Below, in pieces: positions 1 through 11,125 of a stretch of 64,000 nt of DNA. Source of the stretch: an uncultured Tolumonas sp. (GTDB lineage Bacteria; Pseudomonadota; Gammaproteobacteria; Enterobacterales; Aeromonadaceae); assembly GCF_963556105.2 (NCBI RefSeq), contig NZ_OY829948.1, positions 1 through 64,000 on the forward strand. The letters are read 5' to 3'. Numbering within the stretch: the stretch's first letter is position 1; each line of letters begins with the position of its first letter. The translations under genes and the position numbers were made by a program. A model generated the notes under the pieces. That model was not told where the DNA came from. It ran no database searches and saw only the letters and a list, made by a program, of their open reading frames with translations.

Positions 1-3000
1 CGCGGTGTTTGCCGTGTAAGTCCAGCTGCCGTCGGCATTGACCGTGAACTTGCCGTAGCCGTTGCTGCCCGCCACGTTGGTCAGTGCAACAAAGCTCGCC
101 GGGCTGTCCACGTCGGTGATACTCAGCGTGCCGCTGGTGGTCAGTACCGCGTTGGTCTCGGTCAGATCGACCACCGGCGCCGAGATCACCGCCGCGTCGT
201 TGGTCCCCAGGATGTTCACCGTGATGGTGCTGGTTGTGCCGTCGGCACTCGTCACCGTCACCGTGTCGGTGTAGGTGATACCCGCCTTGAACTCGTCATG
301 CGCGGTGTTTGCCGTGTAAGTCCAGCTGCCGTCGGCATTGACCGTGAACTTGCCGTAGCCGTTGCTGCCCGCCACGTTGGTCAGTGCAACAAAGCTCGCC
401 GGGCTGTCCACGTCGGTGATACTCAGCGTGCCGCTGGTGGTCAGTACCGCGTTGGTCTCGGTCAGATCGACCACCGGCGCCGAGATCACCGCCGCGTCGT
501 TGGTCCCCAGGATGTTCACCTGGATGGTGCTGGTTGTGCCGTCGGCACTCGTCACCGTCACCGTGTCGGTGTAGGTGATACCCGCCTTGAACTCGTCATG
601 CGCGGTGTTTGCCGTGTAAGTCCAGCTGCCGTCGGCATTGACCGTGAACTTGCCGTAGCCGTTGCTGCCCGCCACGTTGGTCAGTGCAACAAAGCTCGCC
701 GGGCTGTCCACGTCGGTGATACTCAGCGTGCCGCTGGTGGTCAGTACCGCGTTGGTCTCGGTCAGATCGACCACCGGCGCCGAGATCACCGCCGCGTCGT
801 TGGTCCCCAGGATGTTCACCTGGATGGTGCTGGTTGTGCCGTCGGCACTCGTCACCGTCACCGTGTCGGTGTAGGTGATACCCGCCTTGAACTCGTCATG
901 CGCGGTGTTTGCCGTGTAAGTCCAGCTGCCGTCGGCATTGACCGTGAACTTGCCGTAGACCGTTGCTGCCCGCCACGTTGGTCAGTGCAACAAAGCTCGC
1001 CGGGCTGTCCACGTCGGTGATACTCAGCGTGCCGCTGGTGGTCAGTACCGCGTTGGTCTCGGTCAGATCGACCACCGGCGCCGAGATCACCGCCGCGTCG
1101 TTGGTCCCCAGGATGTTCACCTGGATGGTGCTGGTTGTGCCGTCGGCACTCGTCACCGTCACCGTGTCGGTGTAGGTGATACCCGCCTTGAACTCGTCAT
1201 GCGCGGTGTTTGCCGTGTAAGTCCAGCTGCCGTCGGCATTGACCGTGAACTTGCCGTAGCCGTTGCTGCCCGCCACGTTGGTCAGTGCAACAAAGCTCGC
1301 CGGGCTGTCCACGTCGGTGATACTCAGCGTGCCGCTGGTGGTCAGTACCGCGTTGGTCTCGGTCAGATCGACCACCGGCGCCGAGATCACCGCCGCGTCG
1401 TTGGTCCCCAGGATGTTCACCTGGATGGTGCTGGTTGTGCCGTCGGCACTCGTCACCGTCACCGTGTCGGTGTAGGTGATACCCGCCTTGAACTCGTCAT
1501 GCGCGGTGTTTGCCGTGTAAGTCCAGCTGCCGTCGGCATTGACCGTGAACTTGCCGTAGCCGTTGCTGCCCGCCACGTTGGTCAGTGCAACAAAGCTCGC
1601 CGGGCTGTCCACGTCGGTGATACTCAGCGTGCCGCTGGTGGTCAGTACCGCGTTGGTCTCGGTCAGATCGACCACCGGCGCCGAGATCACCGCCGCGTCG
1701 TTGGTCCCCAGGATGTTCACCTGGATGGTGCTGGTTGTGCCGTCGGCACTCGTCACCGTCACCGTGTCGGTGTAGGTGATACCCGCCTTGAACTCGTCAT
1801 GCGCGGTGTTTGCCGTGTAAGTCCAGCTGCCGTCGGCATTGACCGTGAACTTGCCGTAGCCGTTGCTGCCCGCCACGTTGGTCAGTGCAACAAAGCTCGC
1901 CGGGCTGTCCACGTCGGTGATACTCAGCGTGCCGCTGGTGGTCAGTACCGCGTTGGTCTCGGTCAGATCGACCACCGGCGCCGAGATCACCGCCGCGTCG
2001 TTGGTCCCCAGGATGTTCACCTGTGATGGTGCTGGTTGTGCCGTCGGCACTCGTCACCGTCACCGTGTCGGTGTAGGTGATACCCGCCTTGAACTCGTCA
2101 TGCGCGGTGTTTGCCGTGTAAGTCCAGCTGCCGTCGGCATTGACCGTGAACTTGCCGTAGCCGTTGCTGCCCGCCACGTTGGTCAGTGCAACAAAGCTCG
2201 CCGGGCTGTCCACGTCGGTGATACTCAGCGTGCCGCTGGTGGTCAGTACCGCGTTGGTCTCGGTCAGATCGACCACCGGCGCCGAGATCACCGCCGCGTC
2301 GTTGGTCCCCAGGATGTTCACCTGGATGGTGCTGGTTGTGCCGTCGGCACTCGTCACCGTCACCGTGTCGGTGTAGGTGATACCCGCCTTGAACTCGTCA
2401 TGCGCGGTGTTTGCCGTGTAAGTCCAGCTGCCGTCGGCATTGACCGTGAACTTGCCGTAGCCGTTGCTGCCCGCCACGTTGGTCAGTGCAACAAAGCTCG
2501 CCGGGCTGTCCACGTCGGTGATACTCAGCGTGCCGCTGGTGGTCAGTACCGCGTTGGTCTCGGTCAGATCGACCACCGGCGCCGAGATCACCGCCGCGTC
2601 GTTGGTCCCCAGGATGTTCACCTGGATGGTGCTGGTTGTGCCGTCGGCACTCGTCACCGTCACCGTGTCGGTGTAGGTGATACCCGCCTTGAACTCGTCA
2701 TGCGCGGTGTTTGCCGTGTAAGTCCAGCTGCCGTCGGCATTGACCGTGAACTTGCCGTAGCCGTTGCTGCCCGCCACGTTGGTCAGTGCAACAAAGCTCG
2801 CCGGGCTGTCCACGTCGGTGATACTCAGCGTGCCGCTGGTGGTCAGTACCGCGTTGGTCTCGGTCAGATCGACCACCGGCGCCGAGATCACCGCCGCGTC
2901 GTTGGTCCCCAGGATGTTCACCTGGATGGTGCTGGTTGTGCCGTCGGCACTCGTCACCGTCACCGTGTCGGTGTAGGTGATACCCGCCTTGAACTCGTCA

Positions 3001-6000
3001 TGCGCGGTGTTTGCCGTGTAAGTCCAGCTGCCGTCGGCATTGACCGTGAACTTGCCGTAACCGTTGCTGCCCGCCACGTTGGTCAGTGCAACAAAGCTCG
3101 CCGGGCTGTCCACGTCGGTGATACTCAGCGTGCCGCTGGTGGTCAGTACCGCGTTGGTCTCGGTCAGATCGACCACCGGCGCCGAGATCACCGCCGCGTC
3201 GTTGGTCCCCAGGATGTTCACCTGTGATGGTGCTGGTTGTGCCGTCGGCACTCGTCACCGTCACCGTGTCGGTGTAGGTGATACCCGCCTTGAACTCGTC
3301 ATGCGCGGTGTTTGCCGTGTAAGTCCAGCTGCCGTCGGCATTGACCGTGAACTTGCCGTAGCCGTTGCTGCCCGCCACGTTGGTCAGTGCAACAAAGCTC
3401 GCCGGGCTGTCCACGTCGGTGATACTCAGCGTGCCGCTGGTGGTCAGTACCGCGTTGGTCTCGGTCAGATCGACCACCGGCGCCGAGATCACCGCCGCGT
3501 CGTTGGTCCCCAGGATGTTCACCGTGATGGTGCTGGTTGTGCCGTCGGCACTCGTCACCGTCACCGTGTCGGTGTAGGTGATACCCGCCTTGAACTCGTC
3601 ATGCGCGGTGTTTGCCGTGTAAGTCCAGCTGCCGTCGGCATTGACCGTGAACTTGCCGTAGCCGTTGCTGCCCGCCACGTTGGTCAGTGCAACAAAGCTC
3701 GCCGGGCTGTCCACGTCGGTGATACTCAGCGTGCCGCTGGTGGTCAGTACCGCGTTGGTCTCGGTCAGATCGACCACCGGCGCCGAGATCACCGCCGCGT
3801 CGTTGGTCCCCAGGATGTTCACCGTGATGGTGCTGGTTGTGCCGTCGGCACTCGTCACCGTCACCGTGTCGGTGTAGGTGATACCCGCCTTGAACTCGTC
3901 ATGCGCGGTGTTTGCCGTGTAAGTCCAGCTGCCGTCGGCATTGACCGTGAACTTGCCGTAGCCGTTGCTGCCCGCCACGTTGGTCAGTGCAACAAAGCTC
4001 GCCGGGCTGTCCACGTCGGTGATACTCAGCGTGCCGCTGGTGGTCAGTACCGCGTTGGTCTCGGTCAGATCGACCACCGGCGCCGAGATCACCGCCGCGT
4101 CGTTGGTCCCCAGGATGTTCACCTGGATGGTGCTGGTTGTGCCGTCGGCACTCGTCACCGTCACCGTGTCGGTGTAGGTGATACCCGCCTTGAACTCGTC
4201 ATGCGCGGTGTTTGCCGTGTAAGTCCAGCTGCCGTCGGCATTGACCGTGAACTTGCCGTAACCGTTGCTGCCCGCCACGTTGGTCAGTGCAACAAAGCTC
4301 GCCGGGCTGTCCACGTCGGTGATACTCAGCGTGCCGCTGGTGGTCAGTACCGCGTTGGTCTCGGTCAGATCGACCACCGGCGCCGAGATCACCGCCGCGT
4401 CGTTGGTCCCCAGGATGTTCACCTGGATGGTGCTGGTTGTGCCGTCGGCACTCGTCACCGTCACCGTGTCGGTGTAGGTGATACCCGCCTTGAACTCGTC
4501 ATGCGCGGTGTTTGCCGTGTAAGTCCAGCTGCCGTCGGCATTGACCGTGAACTTGCCGTAGCCGTTGCTGCCCGCCACGTTGGTCAGTGCAACAAAGCTC
4601 GCCGGGCTGTCCACGTCGGTGATACTCAGCGTGCCGCTGGTGGTCAGTACCGCGTTGGTCTCGGTCAGATCGACCACCGGCGCCGAGATCACCGCCGCGT
4701 CGTTGGTCCCCAGGATGTTCACCGTGATGGTGCTGGTTGTGCCGTCGGCACTCGTCACCGTCACCGTGTCGGTGTAGGTGATACCCGCCTTGAACTCGTC
4801 ATGCGCGGTGTTTGCCGTGTAAGTCCAGCTGCCGTCGGCATTGACCGTGAACTTGCCGTAACCGTTGCTGCCCGCCACGTTGGTCAGTGCAACAAAGCTC
4901 GCCGGGCTGTCCACGTCGGTGATACTCAGCGTGCCGCTGGTGGTCAGTACCGCGTTGGTCTCGGTCAGATCGACCACCGGCGCCGAGATCACCGCCGCGT
5001 CGTTGGTCCCCAGGATGTTCACCTGGATGGTGCTGGTTGTGCCGTCGGCACTCGTCACCGTCACCGTGTCGGTGTAGGTGATACCCGCCTTGAACTCGTC
5101 ATGCGCGGTGTTTGCCGTGTAAGTCCAGCTGCCGTCGGCATTGACCGTGAACTTGCCGTAGCCGTTGCTGCCCGCCACGTTGGTCAGTGCAACAAAGCTC
5201 GCCGGGCTGTCCACGTCGGTGATACTCAGCGTGCCGCTGGTGGTCAGTACCGCGTTGGTCTCGGTCAGATCGACCACCGGCGCCGAGATCACCGCCGCGT
5301 CGTTGGTCCCCAGGATGTTCACCTGGATGGTGCTGGTTGTGCCGTCGGCACTCGTCACCGTCACCGTGTCGGTGTAGGTGATACCCGCCTTGAACTCGTC
5401 ATGCGCGGTGTTTGCCGTGTAAGTCCAGCTGCCGTCGGCATTGACCGTGAACTTGCCGTAGCCGTTGCTGCCCGCCACGTTGGTCAGTGCAACAAAGCTC
5501 GCCGGGCTGTCCACGTCGGTGATACTCAGCGTGCCGCTGGTGGTCAGTACCGCGTTGGTCTCGGTCAGATCGACCACCGGCGCCGAGATCACCGCCGCGT
5601 CGTTGGTCCCCAGGATGTTCACCTGGATGGTGCTGGTTGTGCCGTCGGCACTCGTCACCGTCACCGTGTCGGTGTAGGTGATACCCGCCTTGAACTCGTC
5701 ATGCGCGGTGTTTGCCGTGTAAGTCCAGCTGCCGTCGGCATTGACCGTGAACTTGCCGTAGCCGTTGCTGCCCGCCACGTTGGTCAGTGCAACAAAGCTC
5801 GCCGGGCTGTCCACGTCGGTGATACTCAGCGTGCCGCTGGTGGTCAGTACCGCGTTGGTCTCGGTCAGATCGACCACCGGCGCCGAGATCACCGCCGCGT
5901 CGTTGGTCCCCAGGATGTTCACCTGGATGGTGCTGGTTGTGCCGTCGGCACTCGTCACCGTCACCGTGTCGGTGTAGGTGATACCCGCCTTGAACTCGTC

Positions 6001-6086
6001 ATGCGCGGTGTTTGCCGTGTAAGTCCAGCTGCCGTCGGCATTGACCGTGAACTTGCCGTAGCCGTTGCTGCCCGCCACGTTGGTCA
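1..6086. repeat. Tandem array of 20 near-identical 300-bp units plus a partial unit
   Basis: Units begin at 1, 301, 601, 901, 1202, 1502, 1802, 2103, 2403, 2703, 3003, 3304, 3604, 3904, 4204, 4504, 4804, 5104, 5404 and 5704. A partial unit from 6004 loses identity near 6086. The array continues past the left edge. Only two positions vary between units: GTAGCC or GTAACC (silent), and CACCTGGATGG or CACCGTGATGG (glutamine or threonine in the protein). The first 120 bases of a unit contain 75 G or C, well above the neighbouring lap genes. Near-identity of all units indicates recent amplification or gene conversion. Confidence 0.97.
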
Positions 6087-6963
6087 ATGCGGTAAAGGTG
6101 GTAGCGCTGTCAGTCAATTTACCATTGGTAGTCAATACAGAATTAGACTCAAAAAGATCCACGGCAATTGATGTAACAGTATCCAGGCTGCCGCTGTCCG
6201 TGGCGCTGGAGCTGTTGCCCGCCGAATCTGTGGCCGTCGCTACCACATTGTAGCTGCCTTCCGCCAGCGCGGCCGGCACGTCAGCACTGTAGGTTCCGCC
6301 TGTCTGAACAGTGGCGGTGAATATTTGTTGCACACCAGTACTGTCCGTCACCTGCAGACTCACAGAGCTACCCGCTGGCAGATCCGTGGTACCGGTAATC
6401 GTTGGCGTGCTGTCATTGGTTAAAGCTGGAGCATCAACAGTGATACTTGGTGGTGTTGTATCAACTATAAAAGCAGATGTTACAGCAGGATTGGATACAG
6501 ACAGCGAAAGATCCGATGTGGAAGAAGACACTACAGATGTGTCATAGCCTGATTCGGCAATTGTAGTGTCCCCACTACGCGCTACAGAAACAAATCCCCC
6601 ATTACCGCTACCCACACCACCACCGGCATCAACTGTTGCCCCCGTAGCTGCAGCTTCAAATGCTTTAGTTGGATCCGCCCCATTGAGAATATTTTGTTGT
6701 AACTGAGCTATATCGGCAGAAGGTGAATTATTATCAGCGGTAACAACATCAGCAGATGCTGTCTGTGCTGTATCTTGATGCTCACCTTTTGTGTCTTCGT
6801 TTTTCAGCGTTAATTGCACACCTTCATCAAGGAGTACGACTGTTCCTGGCTGCAAAGTATCACCAGTTTTTAATTCTTTTAAAGCTCCATTTGGCAGACG
6901 AATTTTTGCTACACCAGTGATATGAGTAATAAGAGAAACTTCGGTGATGGCTTGAGTGATCAC
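1..6963 (-). CDS. Giant LapA-type repeat adhesin, N-terminal part (C-terminus outside window; three single-base frame breaks)
   Basis: This is a secreted biofilm adhesin expected to be held in the outer membrane by its N-terminus. It starts with GTG at 6961-6963, with an AAGGA ribosome site 8 bases upstream. Residues 1-125 form a retention module (ITGVAKIRLPNG, then NGADPT followed by an alanine-rich stretch and a glycine linker), typical of LapA-family adhesins cut by LapG. Residues about 170-265 look like one bacterial Ig-like domain (TPTITGTTDLPAGS). The rest is a tandem array of 100-residue VCBS-like domains. The reading frame is broken by extra bases at 959, near 2023 and near 3224; together they add three bases, so the frame at the left edge matches the start. 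The breaks are probably consensus errors. The calcium-binding C-terminal RTX region and secretion signal expected of the family are not in the window. It lies downstream of lapBCEGD, from which it is separated by a terminator. Confidence 0.85.
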
Positions 6964-7084
6964 AGTTTTATTCCTTTGAGGTGCAATTAACGCAATTTAA
7001 CAAATGTTATCAGGTTACAAGAAAAATAATGCGTCATAAATCAGATAGGTAACGTCTTTAACCAGCAGAATTGTTCAAAAAAAT

Positions 7085-7112
7085 CGAATAAAAAAGGGCG
7101 CATATGCACCCC
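7085..7112 (-). terminator. Rho-independent terminator after lapD
   Basis: Read on the minus strand, the arms GGGTGC and GCGCCC enclose an ATAT loop and are followed by six T residues. It lies in the 176-base gap between lapD and the adhesin, so the adhesin probably has its own promoter or depends on read-through. No convincing promoter is visible in the gap. Confidence 0.75.
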
Positions 7113-7139
7113 TTAGTATCATCATTTTATCAATTTAAG

Positions 7140-9062
7140 TTAAATGTCGTGTGCGGGTTGCACTATGCCTTGATATCCATCTACAAATAGCTGATTAATC
7201 AGTTTTACTTGCTCTTGGTTTTCCACTCGCGTAACTACCGTTATAGCACCAGCGTTATGAGCTGTGCGGCATACCGCAGCCAAGACGCTTTGAGCATTTT
7301 CATCTTTACTGATAATACTCATATATCCCTGATCAACTTTCACATACGCAGGTGTCAATTCAGTTAAATACTCTAATGACTGAAAATATCGGCCAAATTG
7401 ATCAATCCCCCACATGACTTTGTGTTGTTGACATATTTCGCTCAACAATTTCACTGCTTCACGTTGATGAATAATGGCATTTTCCGGAATCTCAATGGCT
7501 ATGCGTTTAGTTATTTCATTGTTTCTAATGAAAAAATCTTTCAGATAACTCAAAAACGATGGTGAAGAAATACTGCTGATGGTTAAGTTGACCGACATAC
7601 TCATACCAGTGTTCGTTTGAAGAACAGAAACTGTATGATCGAGCACATAACGATCTAATTTTTCACCCAACTTAAACATTTCAACCGCAGCCATGAATTG
7701 AGCTGCACTAAACCGCTGCCCTTGATGTCTAATTCCTGTGAAAAGTTCAGCTGGTAGTGCTGACTCGCCACTGATCATGGTCACGGGCTGCACTCGAAAA
7801 TCGAATAAGTTATGTTTCAACGCACCTAAAATAATTTCTTTCCAGGCTAAACGACCAATCGTATCCGCACTTTCTGCCTGTTCAATTGTAACGGCACCCA
7901 GCCGTTCATTTCGGGCCCGGCGCAATGCATTATCAGCTTTAGTTAAAAGTACGGATAAATCTTCATCTGGATTTCTGATTGCAACACCAATGACCGACAG
8001 AGCTGTATCAGAATCTAGTGGATTCACAATAAGATCAGCAATCGCGATATTAAGTACATGTGCCGTATCCAATAATTCATCACTAGTAAGCCCAGGCAAC
8101 AACACTGCGTACTCAGTTGCAGTAATTCGAGCTAAAGCCATCCCCTCAAAAACAGATAACTTAGCAGTAAGAATATTAGCAACTTGCTTAACCATTTTAT
8201 CTCGAGCGGTATAACCGTCTGTACGATAAATTTCATCCAGTGAATCAACAGCGATCAACATAACACCGCCACGACCATGATCCGCGATCCAAGCATTAAC
8301 CTGGCCGATGAAATAAGCTCGGTTGCCCAATCCAGAAACCGCATCGCGGAATGCTCTTTCTCGCAACAGATCAGCAGCTTCTGCTTCTTCTTTAAATTGC
8401 TTTGCCAGCTTAATAGTCAGTGTATTAATCGACTGAACAACTTGTCTTAGTTCCAAAGTCTTAGGTAACGGAATTGTTTGATTAAAATGATGCTGTTCAA
8501 TTTCCACTGCTTGCTTGCGGATCCAATCCAGTGGGCGAAGCAAAAATCGCAAAGCTGAAGTGACTAAAATGGATACAACCACAAAACAAATAATATATGC
8601 CCACAATAAATTGGACATGGATCGCCATAGCTGGAAATATGCATCCCCAGGATGCCCTTTAACTTCTAATTTTCCGAGCTGAAGCCAACCTGACGTTAAT
8701 ACTGTTTCGTAGCTTTCACTTTTAAACAAATTCAATTGTGTAAACCAATGCGGAACACCTTCGATATCTGTCTTGTTCACTTTTTCAATTGTTTGTTTAG
8801 ACGCAAGTAGATCAAGATGTATTTTTTGGTAATAACCACCATCAAAAGCTGCATTAATTACTGATTCTGCGCCAACTTTATCACCAGCTTCCAAATAGGG
8901 TGTTAGAGCTAAGCCAACGGAATTAGCGGTGTTAATAACCGAAATGCGTTGTTGCTCGGCCAGATAATCTCTCGTCGATTGGAACTGCACTCCGTAAGCA
9001 ATAATTAATAACCCAGCAAAAAGGCATATCACGAAAGCGAGTATTTGCTTATATAAAGTCAT
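7140..9062 (-). CDS. lapD: LapD-like c-di-GMP receptor (degenerate GGDEF/EAL)
   Basis: This inner-membrane receptor, when bound to c-di-GMP, sequesters the protease LapG and so keeps the adhesin on the surface. Residues 5-27 form a membrane segment. A periplasmic LapD/MoxY N-terminal domain follows to about residue 150 and contains the typical GWLQLGKLEVKGHPG hairpin (125-139). A second membrane segment (about 152-172) and a HAMP region come next. The GGDEF domain is degenerate: RITATEY at 312-318 stands where the signature should be. The EAL domain is also degenerate, with PAELF at 437-441 in place of EALLR. Both are therefore predicted to be catalytically dead and to act by ligand binding, as in Pseudomonas LapD. 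The start lies two bases after the lapG stop, so the two genes are translationally close. Confidence 0.9.
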   Translation of the reverse strand: MTLYKQILAFVICLFAGLLIIAYGVQFQSTRDYLAEQQRISVINTANSVGLALTPYLEAGDKVGAESVINAAFDGGYYQKIHLDLLASKQTIEKVNKTDIEGVPHWFTQLNLFKSESYETVLTSGWLQLGKLEVKGHPGDAYFQLWRSMSNLLWAYIICFVVVSILVTSALRFLLRPLDWIRKQAVEIEQHHFNQTIPLPKTLELRQVVQSINTLTIKLAKQFKEEAEAADLLRERAFRDAVSGLGNRAYFIGQVNAWIADHGRGGVMLIAVDSLDEIYRTDGYTARDKMVKQVANILTAKLSVFEGMALARITATEYAVLLPGLTSDELLDTAHVLNIAIADLIVNPLDSDTALSVIGVAIRNPDEDLSVLLTKADNALRRARNERLGAVTIEQAESADTIGRLAWKEIILGALKHNLFDFRVQPVTMISGESALPAELFTGIRHQGQRFSAAQFMAAVEMFKLGEKLDRYVLDHTVSVLQTNTGMSMSVNLTISSISSPSFLSYLKDFFIRNNEITKRIAIEIPENAIIHQREAVKLLSEICQQHKVMWGIDQFGRYFQSLEYLTELTPAYVKVDQGYMSIISKDENAQSVLAAVCRTAHNAGAITVVTRVENQEQVKLINQLFVDGYQGIVQPAHDI

Positions 9063-9064
9063 GA

Positions 9065-9790
9065 TTAGTTATCCAAATTTAAAATCGGTCGGTTCATATG
9101 CTGAGTATTAAATCTTTTCTGTAGATCGGTCCATAAACTCAATCGATCTGAGTTTCCTGCCAACTGGCCTTGACCTTTTGCTTTCATCAGCCATAGATGA
9201 CTACCATTGAAGCTATATATTGGAATTAAGTCAGTTCGTAAATTGGCTGGTTTAATTGTGGGATCAAGGTTATCCAATATTACTGGCATTGATGCTGGTG
9301 TTGCATAATTTGCGACCACCATATGAAACTGATTATAGCGAATAGCTTTGACATAGATCAGCCGCATACTTTCATCTGATAACCCCATTTCTCGTAACGT
9401 AAAGTACTTAGCAATGCTAAAATCTTCACAGTCTCCACCACCTGCAGCAAGAAACTCCACCGGAGAAGCCCAGTAATCTGGTTGCCCCCATAACTTAATA
9501 TCATCAATAAATATTTGCCGGTTAAAAAAACGATTTGTTGCTTCTAATGCTTGCTGTTGACTCCATTTTTCAGCTCGCGCTCGCTGCACAAGCAGCCGCC
9601 AATCGATGACTCGACGAGCAGCTCTTGAACCATATTTTGCCTGAACTAAATCAGCTAACTGCCGATCTTTCGCATCAAGAACATCAGCAAGAATAGTTGG
9701 ATAAATGCCAACAGTTAACAATGCGCCTAATAGTAATAATAAGGCGCATTGAAAACGTCGGAAATTAGCTAATATGGTCAATGACCACAT
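9065..9790 (-). CDS. lapG: LapG-like periplasmic cysteine protease (BTLCP family)
   Basis: The protein is a bacterial transglutaminase-like cysteine proteinase. It is expected to cut the adhesin retention module when c-di-GMP is low and LapD releases it. An N-terminal hydrophobic segment (residues 14-34) acts as signal or anchor. The catalytic triad is visible: Cys121 in GGGDCEDFS, His156 in NQFHMVVA and Asp173 in ILDNLD. The length of 241 residues is normal. It sits 6 bases after the TolC-like gene and 2 bases before lapD, inside the same minus-strand operon as its predicted substrate and regulator. Confidence 0.92.
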   Translation of the reverse strand: MWSLTILANFRRFQCALLLLLGALLTVGIYPTILADVLDAKDRQLADLVQAKYGSRAARRVIDWRLLVQRARAEKWSQQQALEATNRFFNRQIFIDDIKLWGQPDYWASPVEFLAAGGGDCEDFSIAKYFTLREMGLSDESMRLIYVKAIRYNQFHMVVANYATPASMPVILDNLDPTIKPANLRTDLIPIYSFNGSHLWLMKAKGQGQLAGNSDRLSLWTDLQKRFNTQHMNRPILNLDN

Positions 9791-9796
9791 ATGTTG

Positions 9797-11104
9797 CTAC
9801 TTCTGCCATTCGGCCGGCGCTTTAAAACTCACGCTATCCAATAATTTACCAGTAGCATTGAGTATCCGATATTCTGAATATAATTCATCATAATCGGTAT
9901 TCACTGCATTCTGCCGCGCTTCGAACAGTTCGTTTTCTGTATTAAGTACATCCAATAATGACCGTGTACCTAATAAGAACTGTTTACGATATGCCATTAC
10001 GGTGTCATAGCTTGCCTGAACATGTTGTTGCATAAAATCTTTTTGCTTCAACAACGCTTCTCTCGCATTCCAGGCTAAACTCAGGCCTTCTTGAACCTGC
10101 CGGGCAGCATTCAGTTTGATGTCTTTAGCTTCACCAATCTGAGAGGCAGTTGCCCGTTTTTGTGCTATATCAGCACCACCATTAGACAAGTTATAACGCA
10201 CCATTAACATGACACTGGTGTCATCAACTTTATAACCATCAACACCGCTACTATTTTTGTTTAAATCTTTATTCGCTTCTATTGATAATTTTGGATAAAA
10301 ATTAGCCTTAGATGCTTCATATTGGGCTCGAGTAGCTTCGATGTCCTTATCAGCAGACAACAAGGTAGGATGTATTTTTTGTGCGGATGCAACGGCTTCC
10401 GATAATGTAGCAGGAATTTTAGTGGTATCTGGTACCGGTTGAGTCAAATCAGTTGGTTGATTGTTGGTTACACGGAAAAATTCCGTTTCCGCATCAAGCA
10501 TATTATTTTCTGCTGCGGAAAGATTAGCCTGAGCTCTCGCAACACGCCCTTTGATTTGCATATAGTCAGCGGTAGACCCTACACCGGAATCAGCTCTTTT
10601 ACCTATATCAGCGAGAATTGCCTGGTGAGTTGCCAGGTTTTCTTGCGATAAACGGAACAACTCCTGCCGACGCAACACATTCAAATACACTTCCGTCACA
10701 CGTAGTGCTGTATTATTTGCCTGTGCATAGAGTGCAAACTTTTGAGCTTGCGCTTCTGCTGTTGTTCTATCAACGTTACTGCTGGTTGAAAAACCATCAA
10801 ACAGCATTTGAGTTAGAGAAACACCTAACTCTTGTCTATTCAGATTATTACCATCCTTAGACGAATTATTACTATTGTAGTTATCTTTCCCAACACCTGC
10901 TACTGCATCCACTTTTGGATAATAGCCTGCTTTTGCCTGATCGATCTGATGAGAACGCGTGACATAATTATCGTATGCCTGCTTAACCTGAGGATGATTC
11001 ATTAACGTTTGTGACACAGTTGCATCAAGTGAAGCCGCACCCGCAGAACCAGACAGAGCCGCTATGCATACCGCAAGTGCCGATAATTTTCCTACTTTGC
11101 CCAT
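9797..11104 (-). CDS. lapE: TolC-family outer-membrane channel of the adhesin type I secretion system
   Basis: This outer-membrane efflux protein gives the exit channel for the adhesin. It has a signal peptide ending near residue 23 (SGSAGAAS). Two repeats of long alpha-helical outer-membrane efflux domain follow, with typical segments such as DGFSTSSNVDRTTAEAQ and AARQVQEGLSLAWNAREAL. Near the C-terminus YRKQFLLGTRSLLDVLNTENEL matches the RS(L/V)LDVL signature of TolC/LapE proteins. The length (435 residues) is usual. It lies 21 bases downstream of the membrane fusion gene. It is separate from any general tolC of the genome, which cannot be seen here. Confidence 0.9.
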   Translation of the reverse strand: MGKVGKLSALAVCIAALSGSAGAASLDATVSQTLMNHPQVKQAYDNYVTRSHQIDQAKAGYYPKVDAVAGVGKDNYNSNNSSKDGNNLNRQELGVSLTQMLFDGFSTSSNVDRTTAEAQAQKFALYAQANNTALRVTEVYLNVLRRQELFRLSQENLATHQAILADIGKRADSGVGSTADYMQIKGRVARAQANLSAAENNMLDAETEFFRVTNNQPTDLTQPVPDTTKIPATLSEAVASAQKIHPTLLSADKDIEATRAQYEASKANFYPKLSIEANKDLNKNSSGVDGYKVDDTSVMLMVRYNLSNGGADIAQKRATASQIGEAKDIKLNAARQVQEGLSLAWNAREALLKQKDFMQQHVQASYDTVMAYRKQFLLGTRSLLDVLNTENELFEARQNAVNTDYDELYSEYRILNATGKLLDSVSFKAPAEWQK

Positions 11105-11125
11105 AACTCTATCCCCTTGGTTATT

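Noticed and set aside
1-6086. CRISPR-like array
   Set aside because: The units are 300 bases, contiguous and coding, with no short repeats separated by unique spacers.
298-6171. Long open frames on the plus strand across the repeat array, up to about 1035 codons
   Set aside because: They are a by-product of the 300-base period and high GC: the antisense frame has no stop in one unit and hence none in all. The protein reads like a random Arg/Gly/His-rich string with no known domain.
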